A program made the translations under genes and the position numbers. This document shows positions 9,889 to 18,888 of a stretch of DNA of 64,000 nt, piece after piece (the stretch's first letter is position 1; every line of letters starts with the position of its first letter). Source of the stretch: an uncultured bacterium (GTDB lineage: Bacteria > Verrucomicrobiota > Verrucomicrobiia > CAIQCK01); NCBI GenBank assembly GCA_903870275.1, contig CAIQCK010000020.1:62001-126000 (forward strand). Direction: 5' to 3'. The notes below the pieces were generated by a model, which was not told the DNA's origin, ran no database searches, and saw nothing but the letters and a program-made list of their open reading frames with translations.

Positions 9889-11448
9889 ATGAAAACTTTC
9901 GTCCCATCGTTTTTTTCGCGTTTGGCCGTTTTGGGAATGACCGCGTTGCTCGCGACCCAATCCACCCCGGCCAAAGACTGGCCGCAATGGGGCGGCAGCG
10001 ACACCAAGAACATGGTTTCCACGGAACAAGGGCTGCCGGATTCCTTTGTTCCCGGGGAAAAGGATTCCGCCACCGGCACCATCCCAATGGAGACCACGCG
10101 CAACGTCAAATGGGCGCGCAAGCTTTGCCAGGCCATTTATTCAACCCCCGCGGTCGCCGGCGGCAGGCTGATCCTCGGCGGCCAGGACCCGGAACACGGA
10201 TTGTTGATGTGCCTGGAGGAGAAAACAGGCAAACTCCTCTGGCAATGGGAGGGGCCTGAACGCACCGTCCCCAAGTATGTAGACGGCTGGCTCATCGGCA
10301 TCGGGCCCAATCCGAAAGCGCTTGGCGTCTGTTCAACCCCTTATATGGAGGGCGACCGCGTCTGGTTTGTCACCCATAGTTTTAAAGTGATGTGCTTGGA
10401 TGCGAAGGGCGACGCCGGCCGCGCGCGGGTTTTGTGGGAATACGACATGTGGGACAAGCTGGGCGTCTTTCCGTGCGATGCTTGCAACGGCTCGCCCCTC
10501 ATTGATGGCGATTTCCTTTACGTCCAAACCTCGAACGGCATCGATCACAACATGGACCCCTTCAAGGAAAAAGACCGCAAGATGCCCGCTCCCAACGCGC
10601 CCAACCTGATCGTCTTGGACAAGAACACCGGCCGCCTGCTGGCCACCGACGATGCTCCCATCGCAGCGCACCTGCTGCACGGCCAGTGGAGTTCGGTTTC
10701 CTGCGGCGTCGTCCATGGCCGCAAATTGATCTTCTTCGGCGGCGGCGATGGATACTGCTACGCCTTCGAGGCGCTCTCCGCCATTCCGGACAAACCCGGC
10801 AAATTGAAAACCGTCTGGTCCTTCGACTGCAATCCGCCTGAATACAAAGCCCTCGACGGTTTGGATGCGGTGACCCGTTACTGTGTAGGCGACAAACGAA
10901 GCAAGAAATCCTGGAACAAGAACGACGGCACTTTTGTCGGCATGAGTGAAATCATCGGCTCGCCGGTGTTTGACAACAATCGCGTCTATGTGGCCATCGG
11001 GCGTGATCCCGAGCATGGCCGCGGGCGGGGCGCTTTGCACTGCATTGACGCGACTCAAACAGGGGACATTACAAGCAGCGGCCGGATTTGGACTTACCAG
11101 GGCTTGGACCGAACGCTCTGCACCCCCTCGGTGACGGAGGGCTTGGTCTATATTTCCGACATTGGCGGCTGCCTGCATTGCGTGGATGCCCAGACGGGGC
11201 AGGTCGTGTGGACTCATGAGACCCACTCCGCCGTCTGGGGCTCGACACTCGTCGCGGACGGGAAAGTTTATATGCCAACTCCCAAAGGCCTCGATGTCCT
11301 GGCGGCGGGGCGGGAGAAGAAACTCCTCAGCCACATCACCGTGGGTGGAACCATAAACGCGACCCCGGTGGCCGCCAATGGGACCCTCTACATTGCCTCC
11401 AAAGCGGGGTGGCTCTGGGCCGTTGGACGCACCGACGCTGTCCGGTGA
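9889..11448 (+). CDS. Secreted PQQ-like beta-propeller repeat protein
   Basis: 519 aa from ATG 9889 (MKTFVPSFFSRLAVLGMTAL), a signal peptide. Propeller motifs recur: DWPQWGG near the N-terminus, LMCLEEKTGKLLWQWEG, NLIVLDKNTGRLLATDD, LHCVDAQTGQVVWTHETH and GTLYIASKAGWLWAV. This is the PQQ_2/BamB-like repeat fold found in huge numbers in Verrucomicrobia and Planctomycetes. True PQQ binding is not shown and most relatives are probably non-enzymatic. It is separated by about 90 bp from the Tat-exported dehydrogenase small subunit on the same strand, so it may belong to the same electron-transfer module. Its upstream region carries the shared promoter-like element. Confidence 0.85.
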   Translation: MKTFVPSFFSRLAVLGMTALLATQSTPAKDWPQWGGSDTKNMVSTEQGLPDSFVPGEKDSATGTIPMETTRNVKWARKLCQAIYSTPAVAGGRLILGGQDPEHGLLMCLEEKTGKLLWQWEGPERTVPKYVDGWLIGIGPNPKALGVCSTPYMEGDRVWFVTHSFKVMCLDAKGDAGRARVLWEYDMWDKLGVFPCDACNGSPLIDGDFLYVQTSNGIDHNMDPFKEKDRKMPAPNAPNLIVLDKNTGRLLATDDAPIAAHLLHGQWSSVSCGVVHGRKLIFFGGGDGYCYAFEALSAIPDKPGKLKTVWSFDCNPPEYKALDGLDAVTRYCVGDKRSKKSWNKNDGTFVGMSEIIGSPVFDNNRVYVAIGRDPEHGRGRGALHCIDATQTGDITSSGRIWTYQGLDRTLCTPSVTEGLVYISDIGGCLHCVDAQTGQVVWTHETHSAVWGSTLVADGKVYMPTPKGLDVLAAGREKKLLSHITVGGTINATPVAANGTLYIASKAGWLWAVGRTDAVR

Positions 11449-11536
11449 TTCCCGCTTTGCGGACGACCAAAGCAACACTGGCCGCCAAGACGACTTTCTT
11501 GTTGAACCGCGAAGCCGCCATCAACAGAATGCCGTC

Positions 11537-12091
11537 ATGGCCATGAAATACAACCGCCGCCATTTCGTGAAGACGGTGGCCGCCGGAGTCGGCGGCGCTC
11601 TCCTGCTTCCGGCCCGCGGCGCGGACCTCGAAGCGTGGCGCTTTTTCACCTCCGACGAGGCGCGGCTCGTGGACGCCATCACGGAACAGATCATTCCCGC
11701 CGATCAGGACCCCGGCGCGCGCGACGCCGGCGTGGTCAACTTCATGGACAAGCAGCTCGCCGGCCGGCTGCGCCGCCACCGGCAGACGTATCGCGACGGA
11801 CTTGCCGGCGTGGAGGAAACCAGCCGCGCGATGTTCAGTCGCGAGTTTGTTGCGCTCTCGTCGGAGCAGCAGATCGAGGTGCTCAAGGCGCTGGAGTCCG
11901 GCAAGGCCAAAGGCGAGACGTGGCGCAAGCAATCGTCGTCCGCGTTCTTCCGGTTGCTCCGCGACCACACGATGGCGGGCTTTTACGGCGGACCGCAGCA
12001 CGGCGGCAACCGCGGCTACGCAAGCTACAAGATGCTGGGCCTCGATTACCCGCAAATCATCGGCCAGAACCGTTACCGGAGGAAAATTTGA
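11537..12091 (+). CDS. Gluconate 2-dehydrogenase subunit 3-like protein (small Tat subunit)
   Basis: 184 aa from ATG 11537 (a second ATG two codons later is equally possible). NRRHFVKTVAAGVGGALLLP is a Tat signal. The body matches the Gluconate_2-dh3 family: FFTSDEARLVDAITEQIIPADQDPGARDAGVVNF, here shown as joined motifs over residues about 30-63, and DHTMAGFYGGPQHGGNRG near residue 150. In known systems this subunit escorts a signal-less FAD (GMC) subunit through the Tat pathway. Exactly that gene follows one base after the stop, preceded by a GGAGG ribosome site inside this gene's 3' end. Length is normal for the family. Confidence 0.88.
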   Translation: MAMKYNRRHFVKTVAAGVGGALLLPARGADLEAWRFFTSDEARLVDAITEQIIPADQDPGARDAGVVNFMDKQLAGRLRRHRQTYRDGLAGVEETSRAMFSREFVALSSEQQIEVLKALESGKAKGETWRKQSSSAFFRLLRDHTMAGFYGGPQHGGNRGYASYKMLGLDYPQIIGQNRYRRKI

Positions 12092-12092
12092 C

Positions 12093-13751
12093 GTGGCGCT
12101 AAAACCAGTCAACGCGGTTGTGATCGGCGCGGGCGCGGGCGGCGGCGTGGTGGCCAAGGAACTCAGCGAGGCCGGCCTGACGGTGGCGCTGCTGGAGCGC
12201 GGCGGCTGGGCCACGTTCGAGCAGCACGGCCACGACGAACTCATCAGCCAGCGCACGACCGTCCTCGGCAACGCGTTCGGCCCGGACGACGAGCGTTACT
12301 GCCGTGTCGTCAGCGCCGGCCCCGGCAAGTGGCGCACTGTGCTGCCGAGCGAAGGCGGCTACAACAACAACGCCGCCTGCGTCGGCTCCGGCACCGTCAG
12401 CTATGGCGCGATGGCGTGGCGGTTCATGGAAAAAGATTTCCGGATGCGCTCCACCTACGGCGCGGTGGCCGGCTCGACGCTGGAGGACTGGCCGGTCAGC
12501 TACAGCGACCTGGAGCCGTTCTACGAAAAAGCCGAGTGGGAAATCGGCGTCGCCGGCGACATGAGCGCGAACCCGTTCTCGCCGCCGCGCCGCAAGCCGT
12601 ATCCGATGCCGCCGTTTCTGCTCAACCGCGAGGGCGAACTGCTCCAAGCGGCGGCGAAGAAACTCGGCTTCCATCCGTTCCCGGTGCCGATGTTGCGCAA
12701 CTCCGTCCCATACGGCGGACGCGCCGCGTGCATCAAGTGCCGCTACTGCGTCGGCTTCGCGTGCGAGGTCAACGCCAAGTGCGGCACGCACAACACCGTC
12801 ATCCCCGTCGCCCTCGCCACCGGCAACTGCGAGTTGCGCACCCATTGTGTCGCGAAGGAAGTGGTCGTGGATGACCGCGGCTTCGCCCAGGGCGTGAGCT
12901 ACTTCGACGCCGACGACCGCGAACAATTCCAGCCGGCGGACCTCGTCATTGTCGCCGCGTCGGCCACCGAGACGCCGCGGCTGCTGCTGAACTCCAAGTC
13001 GAAACTTTTCCCGACCGGCGCGGGCAACCGCAGCGATTGGGTTGGCCGGAATCTACAGGGTCACGCCTACGCCGGCGCGTGGGGATTGTTCGAGCAGGAA
13101 ACGTTCGACGACGTCGGCGCCGGCTCGACCATCGCCATCAGCGATTTCAACCACGGCAATCCCGGCCTCGCCGGCGGCGCGATGCTCGCCAACGAATTCA
13201 TCCGCCTGCCGTATCTCTTCGCCGACCGCCGGCCGCCCGGCTCGCCGTCGTGGGGCAAGGCGCACAAGGATTTCCAGCGCCGCTTCTACAAGCGTTCCAT
13301 GAGCGTCATGGGGCCGGTGCAGGAGATGCCCGTCTTCGAAGCGCGCGTCGAGGTGGACCCGGAGGTGAAGGACCACTGGGGCATTCCCGTCGCGCGCATT
13401 TCCGGTCACCGTCACCCGCACGACGTCGAAATCGGCCGCTTCACGTCGTCGAAAGCCGAACTGTGGCTGAAGGAAGCCGGCGCGATCCAGACTTGGACCA
13501 ACGTTCCCGGCCTCGGCGTCAGCGGAGGCCAGCACCAGGCCGGCACGTGCCGCATGGGCAACGACCCGAAGACGTCCGTCACGAATTCGCACGGCCAGCT
13601 CCACGACATCCCGAACATTTTTGTCTCCGACGCCAGCCTTCACGTCACCAATGGCGGCTTCAACCCGGTGCTGACTATCATGGCGCTCAGCTACCGGATC
13701 GGTGACTACATCCGCAAGAACTGGAAAGGGCCGAAATCGTTCCGGTCGTGA
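12093..13751 (+). CDS. GMC-family FAD-dependent sugar/alcohol dehydrogenase (large subunit)
   Basis: 552 aa from GTG 12093, chosen because CGGAGG (12077-12082) precedes it and NAVVIGAGAGGGVVAKELSE begins right after. The Rossmann FAD site is at residues 8-30. A cysteine cluster CIKCRYCVGFAC (residues 213-224), with another Cys at 230, suggests an Fe-S site like that of bacterial FAD glucose dehydrogenases. The C-terminal GMC catalytic region has HQAGTCRMG and NGGFNPVLTIMALSYR. It has no own signal, so export would be by hitch-hiking on the preceding Tat subunit. Likely role: oxidation of a sugar, possibly at C3, with electrons passed to the c-type cytochrome encoded next. Substrate unknown. 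Confidence 0.9.
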   Translation: MALKPVNAVVIGAGAGGGVVAKELSEAGLTVALLERGGWATFEQHGHDELISQRTTVLGNAFGPDDERYCRVVSAGPGKWRTVLPSEGGYNNNAACVGSGTVSYGAMAWRFMEKDFRMRSTYGAVAGSTLEDWPVSYSDLEPFYEKAEWEIGVAGDMSANPFSPPRRKPYPMPPFLLNREGELLQAAAKKLGFHPFPVPMLRNSVPYGGRAACIKCRYCVGFACEVNAKCGTHNTVIPVALATGNCELRTHCVAKEVVVDDRGFAQGVSYFDADDREQFQPADLVIVAASATETPRLLLNSKSKLFPTGAGNRSDWVGRNLQGHAYAGAWGLFEQETFDDVGAGSTIAISDFNHGNPGLAGGAMLANEFIRLPYLFADRRPPGSPSWGKAHKDFQRRFYKRSMSVMGPVQEMPVFEARVEVDPEVKDHWGIPVARISGHRHPHDVEIGRFTSSKAELWLKEAGAIQTWTNVPGLGVSGGQHQAGTCRMGNDPKTSVTNSHGQLHDIPNIFVSDASLHVTNGGFNPVLTIMALSYRIGDYIRKNWKGPKSFRS

Positions 13752-13775
13752 GCATGAGACTGCGAAATCAAACCT

Positions 13776-13907
13776 GTAGCCGCCGACGTAAGGAGGCGGA
13801 GCCATTGACAAGCGGTTGGTTGGAAAATGTTCAGCCAAGCCGCCAACGCTCTCACGTTTCTTTGCTGTCGCTTTTCATCAACTCCGCCTCCTTACGTCGT
13901 CGGCTAC
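13776..13907. repeat. Long inverted repeat abutting the cytochrome start
   Basis: The left arm (13776-13801, GTAGCCGCCGACGTAAGG then AGGCGGAG) and the right arm (13882-13907, CTCCGCCTCC then TTACGTCGTCGGCTAC) are complementary over 26 bp with one mismatch, separated by 80 bp. The right arm ends two bases before the ATG at 13910. The shape is that of a paired REP/BIME-like element. Confidence 0.8.
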
Positions 13908-13909
13908 CA

Positions 13910-14857
13910 ATGTTCGCACTCTGCGTTTGCGTCACCGCCTTCGCCGCCGAGTCGAAACCTCCCGCGCACTCGCAGCTCGATTGCGCGAAGTGCCACGACG
14001 CGGCGCTGCTCGACCAGTTCAAACAGGTCCAGAAGCAACTCGGCAAGGACGCCGCGCCGGGCTGGGACCGCGTCGCGGAGGCGGTTCCGCTCACCGAGGC
14101 CGCCATGCAGGCGCTCGGCGCGAAATGCGCCGGCTGCCACGCGGAGAAAGCCAGGGACCTGGCCGCCAGCGGCCACGCGCTGACCTATGCGCAGTCGTTT
14201 CTCAATCGCGAGCACAACCGGATGGAGCCGCCGATGGATGATTGCCTGCGCTGCCACGCGATGTTTTTCGAGGGCACGTCGCGCGACCTGGTCGCGCCGC
14301 TCGACACGCGCGGGCCGTGGCGGATGCCCCGCGCCGAACTCGCCGGCCACCGCTCGATCCTCTGCGTCAGTTGCCACCAGATTCATCCCCAGCGCTGGCT
14401 GTCGCCGCCATCGCAATCCGCCGAACCGCCGAAGCTCGCTGGCGGCGCGGCCGCGAGCAAGGCCGGCTTCTTCGACCGGCGCGAACATCACTTTTTTCCG
14501 GCCGATCGGATGCCGCAGCCGAAGGTTTACAAAGACGGCAAACCGTTGAAAAACTCCGACGACGCGCGCATCCGCATCTGCTACCAATGCCACGCGCCGA
14601 GCGCGGCGCACCAAACAGGCACCAGCGACGACCGCACGTTGCGCGGAATCCATGAGAGCCTGAGTTGCCTCGATTGCCACGCCACGCACTCGCTCGACAC
14701 GCGCGCCTCCTGCGCCGAGTGCCACCCCGCCTCGTCGCATTGCGGTCTCGACGTGACGCGCATGGACACCACGGCCCGCGCCAAGGCCAGCAAGCACGAC
14801 ATCCACAACATGACTTGCGCCGAGTGCCATCCCCAAGGCGTGCCGAAGGCGAAGTGA
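13910..14857 (+). CDS. Octahaem c-type cytochrome, periplasmic
   Basis: About 315 aa from ATG 13910. Eight CxxCH haem-attachment motifs are visible in order: CAKCH, CAGCH, CLRCH, CVSCH, CYQCH, CLDCH, CAECH, CAECH. The short N-terminal hydrophobic run (MFALCVCVTAFAA) would be the signal peptide. It is short, and the start sits directly after the arm of an inverted repeat, so the original N-terminus may have been altered. A longer in-frame reading back to 13748 would run through the repeat and is not favoured. It follows the GMC dehydrogenase after 158 bp on the same strand. The likely role is to accept electrons from the sugar dehydrogenase. Terminal acceptor unknown. Confidence 0.88.
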   Translation: MFALCVCVTAFAAESKPPAHSQLDCAKCHDAALLDQFKQVQKQLGKDAAPGWDRVAEAVPLTEAAMQALGAKCAGCHAEKARDLAASGHALTYAQSFLNREHNRMEPPMDDCLRCHAMFFEGTSRDLVAPLDTRGPWRMPRAELAGHRSILCVSCHQIHPQRWLSPPSQSAEPPKLAGGAAASKAGFFDRREHHFFPADRMPQPKVYKDGKPLKNSDDARIRICYQCHAPSAAHQTGTSDDRTLRGIHESLSCLDCHATHSLDTRASCAECHPASSHCGLDVTRMDTTARAKASKHDIHNMTCAECHPQGVPKAK

Positions 14858-14980
14858 CGTTCGCGTTGCGGCAGAGCAAACCGAGCCGCGTGGTCGTGGA
14901 AATCATCACGGAAGCTTTTCCTTGCCTGTGGCCGTCGTCGGGGTAGTCTGTCGGCCTGTCTTTAACAGGAGCCAACAACC

Positions 14981-16402
14981 ATGAAGCCTGCAAACCATCT
15001 CTCCCGTCGCTCGTTCTTCAAGCAAACCGGCGCGGCCAGCCTCGCCGCGTTCACGGCGCCGCTCATCCTGCCGCGAGGCGTTTTCGGCGCGGCCAACGAC
15101 AAGCTCAACATCGCCATCCTCGGCTGCGGCAATCGCAGCCAACAGTTGCTACCTGCAGTCGTCCAGGAAGGCCACAACATCGTCGCCATGTGCGACGTGA
15201 ACACCCAGCAGATCGCCCGGCTGAAGTCGGGCGAGAGGCTTAAAAACAAGAAGACCGTCGCCAAACTCACCGCGGCGTTGGAAAACACGAAGGTTTACGA
15301 CGATTACCGCAAGCTGATCGAAGCGGAAAAAAACGTGGACGGCATCATCATCGCCTCCGGCCAGCACTGGCACCTCGCGATGAGCCGGCTCTGCTTGCAG
15401 GCGGGCAAAAACGTCTATTGTGAAAAGCCGCTCGCCCACAGCGCCGCCGAGGCGCGCGAAATCGCCAACATGATGCCCGGCTGCAAACTCGCCACGCAGG
15501 TCGGCACGCAGGGCGGCGCGACCGACACGTTCCGCCGGAGCATGGAGATCATGCAGGCGGGCGTGCTCGGACAAATCCGCGAGGTGCATTGCTGGATCAA
15601 CCGCTTCTTCCCGCCGAGCGAGGAGATCAACATGCAGGCGGACCCGATCCCGGAGGGACTCAACTGGGATTTCTGGTGCGGCCCGGCGCGGTTGCTGCCG
15701 TTCAAGGATTACTACCTCGGCGGCTGCCTGAAGTGGGGCCGCTGGTTCGAGTTCGGCGACGGCCACCTCGCAGACATGGGCGCCCATGCTCACAATCTGC
15801 CGTTGCGCGCGCTCAAGCTCGGCCCGCCGATCCGCATCGCCGTCGAGGTCCACGAGCCGATCAAGGACAGCTACCCGTCGGCGACGACCTACCGGTGGGA
15901 CTTCGCCGCGCGCGAGAATTTCGATCCCGTCAGCGTCTGGTGGCACGACGGCGTGAAGGCCGGCCCGCCCGACGCGCTGACCGCGGACTTGAAGGCAACC
16001 TACGGCGAGGTGCCGACCAACGGCGTGCTGTTCGTGGGCGAGAAAGGCATCCTGCGTTCCGACGCCTGGGGCGTCGGCGGCGTCATGCGGCTCAAGACGG
16101 ACACCAGCGTCAAGTGCCGCGGCGTGCTCGACCACGAGGCGGCCAAGTCCGTCCCCGTCAAATACCCGCGTTGTCCCGAGCAGAACCACATGTTGGAATG
16201 GTTGCTGGCGTGCAAGGGCGGCCAGAAGACATTCCAGGGATTCGACATCGCCGCGAGAGCCGCGGAGTTCGGCATGACGGGCATCGTCGCGTTGCGGACG
16301 GGCAAGACCATCGAGTGGGACAGCGAAAACCTGAAGGCCAAAGGCTGCCCCGAAGCCGACCGCTTCATTCACCTGCCCGTGCGCAAGAAGTGGCTGGCGT
16401 AA
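14981..16402 (+). CDS. Gfo/Idh/MocA-family oxidoreductase with Tat signal
   Basis: 473 aa. LSRRSFFKQTGAASLAAFTA is a Tat signal with the twin arginines at residues 9-10. The mature part begins with an NAD(P)-binding Rossmann motif (LNIAILGCGNRSQQ, about 42-55). It continues with HWHLAMSRLCLQAGKNVYCEKPLA, the EKP motif of the family, split around residues 127-150. The C-terminal Gfo/Idh substrate domain follows. Such exported members are common in Verrucomicrobia and probably carry a pre-bound cofactor that acts on sugars or keto-sugars. Ribosome site AGGAG lies upstream (about 14967). A TTGCCT-N16-TAGTCT promoter-like pair is visible around 14920-14950. First of three Gfo/Idh paralogues here. 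Confidence 0.92.
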   Translation: MKPANHLSRRSFFKQTGAASLAAFTAPLILPRGVFGAANDKLNIAILGCGNRSQQLLPAVVQEGHNIVAMCDVNTQQIARLKSGERLKNKKTVAKLTAALENTKVYDDYRKLIEAEKNVDGIIIASGQHWHLAMSRLCLQAGKNVYCEKPLAHSAAEAREIANMMPGCKLATQVGTQGGATDTFRRSMEIMQAGVLGQIREVHCWINRFFPPSEEINMQADPIPEGLNWDFWCGPARLLPFKDYYLGGCLKWGRWFEFGDGHLADMGAHAHNLPLRALKLGPPIRIAVEVHEPIKDSYPSATTYRWDFAARENFDPVSVWWHDGVKAGPPDALTADLKATYGEVPTNGVLFVGEKGILRSDAWGVGGVMRLKTDTSVKCRGVLDHEAAKSVPVKYPRCPEQNHMLEWLLACKGGQKTFQGFDIAARAAEFGMTGIVALRTGKTIEWDSENLKAKGCPEADRFIHLPVRKKWLA

Positions 16403-16490
16403 CCGCCGGTCAGCGCCGCAGCGCGGCTGTTCAGGAATTTTCGCCGGGTGCGTCTCTTTGAAGCCGGGCCGGAGTGACCGTGAAACCGTC

Positions 16491-18731
16491 GTGAGCCGCC
16501 ATTATTCGATACTTGTGGCCAATGTTCTCGCCGCGCTGTGCGTCGGCAGCGGCGTGTTTGCCGAGCCCATCATTCGGGATGTCTCCCTGAACGCCCAATC
16601 CGTGCCGCGATGTGATTGTCTTGAAATCTCGTTTCGCGTCAGTGGCGACTTCGCCAATCCGTTTGATCCGCGCGAAATTGAAGTGGACGGTCATTTCACG
16701 CGGCCGGACGGGAAAACGACGGTCATGCCCGGGTTCCTCTATCAGGACTGCCAGCGCCGGCTGACGGACAAGGGGGTGGAGGTCGTCGAGAAAACGGGCG
16801 AGCCGTTTTGGAAAGTGCGGTTCGCGCCGACGGTAACGGGCCGGTGGCGCGTCGTGATCCAGGCACGCGACCGGGCGGGCGTCGGACGGTCGGAGCCGCT
16901 GGCTTTTGCGGTCACGCCGTCGAAATCGCGCGGCTACGTCCGGCGCGCGAAAGTGTCTGATTACTTTTGCTGCGACGACGGGACGCCGTTTTTTCCCGTG
17001 GGCGAGAACATCGCGTGGGCCGGACGGCGCGGCACGTTCGACTTCGACGACTGGCTGCCGGCGGCCGGCGCTTCGGGAATGAATCTCGCGCGCATCTGGT
17101 TGCAGTGGAACAATGCGCTGAGCATCGAGAACAAAGAGAGCGGCGCCGGCCGCTACGATCTCGCCAACGCGTGGCGGATGGACCATGTGCTCGACCTCGC
17201 GCGGCGCAGCGGCGTGCGCGTGCTCTTTACGTGCGACTCGCCGGAGCCGTATCAGAAGGAACACCGCTGGCTCGGCAAATTGACCGCGAAGCCGTGGGAG
17301 AATTGCCCGCACAACGCCGCCAACGGCGGTCCGCTCAAGGAGCCGGTGGAATTCTACACGACCGACGAAGGCCATCGGCTGATTCGCCAGCGATTGCGCT
17401 ACATCGTCGCGCGATGGGGCTGGGATCCGAACATTTTCTGCTGGGAGTTGTGGAACGAACTGAACGTCTTTCCCGGTTGGGACAAGCTGGTTCCTGAAAT
17501 CGCGCGCTGGCACGTCGAGATGGCCGGCGTTCTGCGCGCGCTGGATCCGAACCGCCACCTAGTCTCGACCTCCTTTTCCAACGCCGACGGCCACGAGGAT
17601 ATCTGGCGGTTGCAGGAACTCGACTTCGTCCAGTCGCACGTCTATGGCAGCAAGGACATGGCGAAAACGCTGCCGGACGTCACGCGGCGGATGAAGGAGC
17701 GTTACGGACGGCCGCATCTGATCGGCGAGTTCGGGCCGCCGCTTCGGGCCGAATACATGAAGCTCGGGGAACTCGATCCCGACGGCGTATTTCTGCGAAA
17801 CGCGATCTGGTCCACGGCGCTCGGCGGCGGCGCGGGCATCGCGCTCTCGTGGTGGTGGGACAATTACATCCATCCGAACCATCTCTACCGTGTGTTCACG
17901 CCGCTGGCGAAGTTTTGCGACGGCGTGCCGTGGACCACGGCCGGGTTTCGGCCGCTCGACGTCACGGTCGGTTGGGCGCAATCTCCGCCGCCGCGCCCGC
18001 CGCGGGACCTCGCGGTGGATTGCGACGGCGGGACGCCGGTGGCCGGCACGGTGACGCTGGATCCAAACCAGCCCGACATTGCGCTGGGCCGTTTCTATCT
18101 TTATGGCGCGGCCCAGAAAGATCAGCAGAAACCCGTCGCGCTCGCACTGACGCGGTCGCAGGCCGGCCCGCTGCTTCTGCGCATCGGACGCGTGTGGAAA
18201 CTGGGCATTCTGGAGGTCAAGCTCGACGGCCAGGCGGTGTTGCGGCAGGAGTTTCCCGCCGGTCCCGGCAAGGGTCCGTGGGTGAAGTCTGAACTCGACA
18301 AACGCTGGAACATTTGGGGCGTTGACTACGACAAGGACATCGTGATTGATGTTCCGGCGGGCAAGCACACCGTCGAACTTTACAACGCCGGCAAGGACGG
18401 CATCAATATCACACGCGTGACACTGCCGAGCTACGTCACCGACGACCGGCCGCCGCTGCGATGCATTGGACTGGCGGGCAAGCGGCTGGCGCTGGTGTGG
18501 ATTCAAAACTCCGGCCACACGCTCGCCTCGCTGGTCGAAAAACGAACCGTTGCGTCGGTCGAGGGCGCGCAGATTATCATCCGCGGCATTCCGACCGGCT
18601 CGTGCCGGATTGAATGGTGGGACACGAAGACGGGCGAGATTCGAACGACCCGCGCGCGCGCCGCGAAAAACGGCCTGACGCTCGCCCTGCCGCCGTTGAG
18701 TGAAGACGTCGCGTGCAAAATACGATGGTAA
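16491..18731 (+). CDS. DUF5060 plus GH5-like secreted glycoside hydrolase (paralogue of 31213-33486)
   Basis: 746 aa from GTG 16491; a TTG at 16458 is the alternative but gives an unlikely charged leader. The signal peptide is VSRHYSILVANVLAALCVGS then GVFA. Residues about 25-130 are a DUF5060 beta-sandwich (LEISFRVSGDFANPFDPREI, FWKVRFAPTVTGRW). A TIM barrel of GH5/cellulase type follows: FCWELWNELN with the likely acid/base Glu323, and HLIGEFGPP with the likely nucleophile Glu413. A C-terminal beta domain ends in IEWWDTKTGEI. It probably acts on a beta-linked glycan; specificity unknown. A second protein with the same three-part layout is at 31213-33486 on the other strand. Confidence 0.85.
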   Translation: MSRHYSILVANVLAALCVGSGVFAEPIIRDVSLNAQSVPRCDCLEISFRVSGDFANPFDPREIEVDGHFTRPDGKTTVMPGFLYQDCQRRLTDKGVEVVEKTGEPFWKVRFAPTVTGRWRVVIQARDRAGVGRSEPLAFAVTPSKSRGYVRRAKVSDYFCCDDGTPFFPVGENIAWAGRRGTFDFDDWLPAAGASGMNLARIWLQWNNALSIENKESGAGRYDLANAWRMDHVLDLARRSGVRVLFTCDSPEPYQKEHRWLGKLTAKPWENCPHNAANGGPLKEPVEFYTTDEGHRLIRQRLRYIVARWGWDPNIFCWELWNELNVFPGWDKLVPEIARWHVEMAGVLRALDPNRHLVSTSFSNADGHEDIWRLQELDFVQSHVYGSKDMAKTLPDVTRRMKERYGRPHLIGEFGPPLRAEYMKLGELDPDGVFLRNAIWSTALGGGAGIALSWWWDNYIHPNHLYRVFTPLAKFCDGVPWTTAGFRPLDVTVGWAQSPPPRPPRDLAVDCDGGTPVAGTVTLDPNQPDIALGRFYLYGAAQKDQQKPVALALTRSQAGPLLLRIGRVWKLGILEVKLDGQAVLRQEFPAGPGKGPWVKSELDKRWNIWGVDYDKDIVIDVPAGKHTVELYNAGKDGINITRVTLPSYVTDDRPPLRCIGLAGKRLALVWIQNSGHTLASLVEKRTVASVEGAQIIIRGIPTGSCRIEWWDTKTGEIRTTRARAAKNGLTLALPPLSEDVACKIRW

Positions 18732-18888
18732 AGGCCGGCGGGAAGTGACTGCCGGCGGCGTGTGGTGAAAACATCTGACGACGGCCCCAAAGCGCGCGAA
18801 ACGGCTGGCGCAAAAACGGTTCTGCCCCGCAATTTGGGCTTGCCGTTCTGGGAGAGCCGGGCATAGTGCACCCGCTCTAAGGACCATC

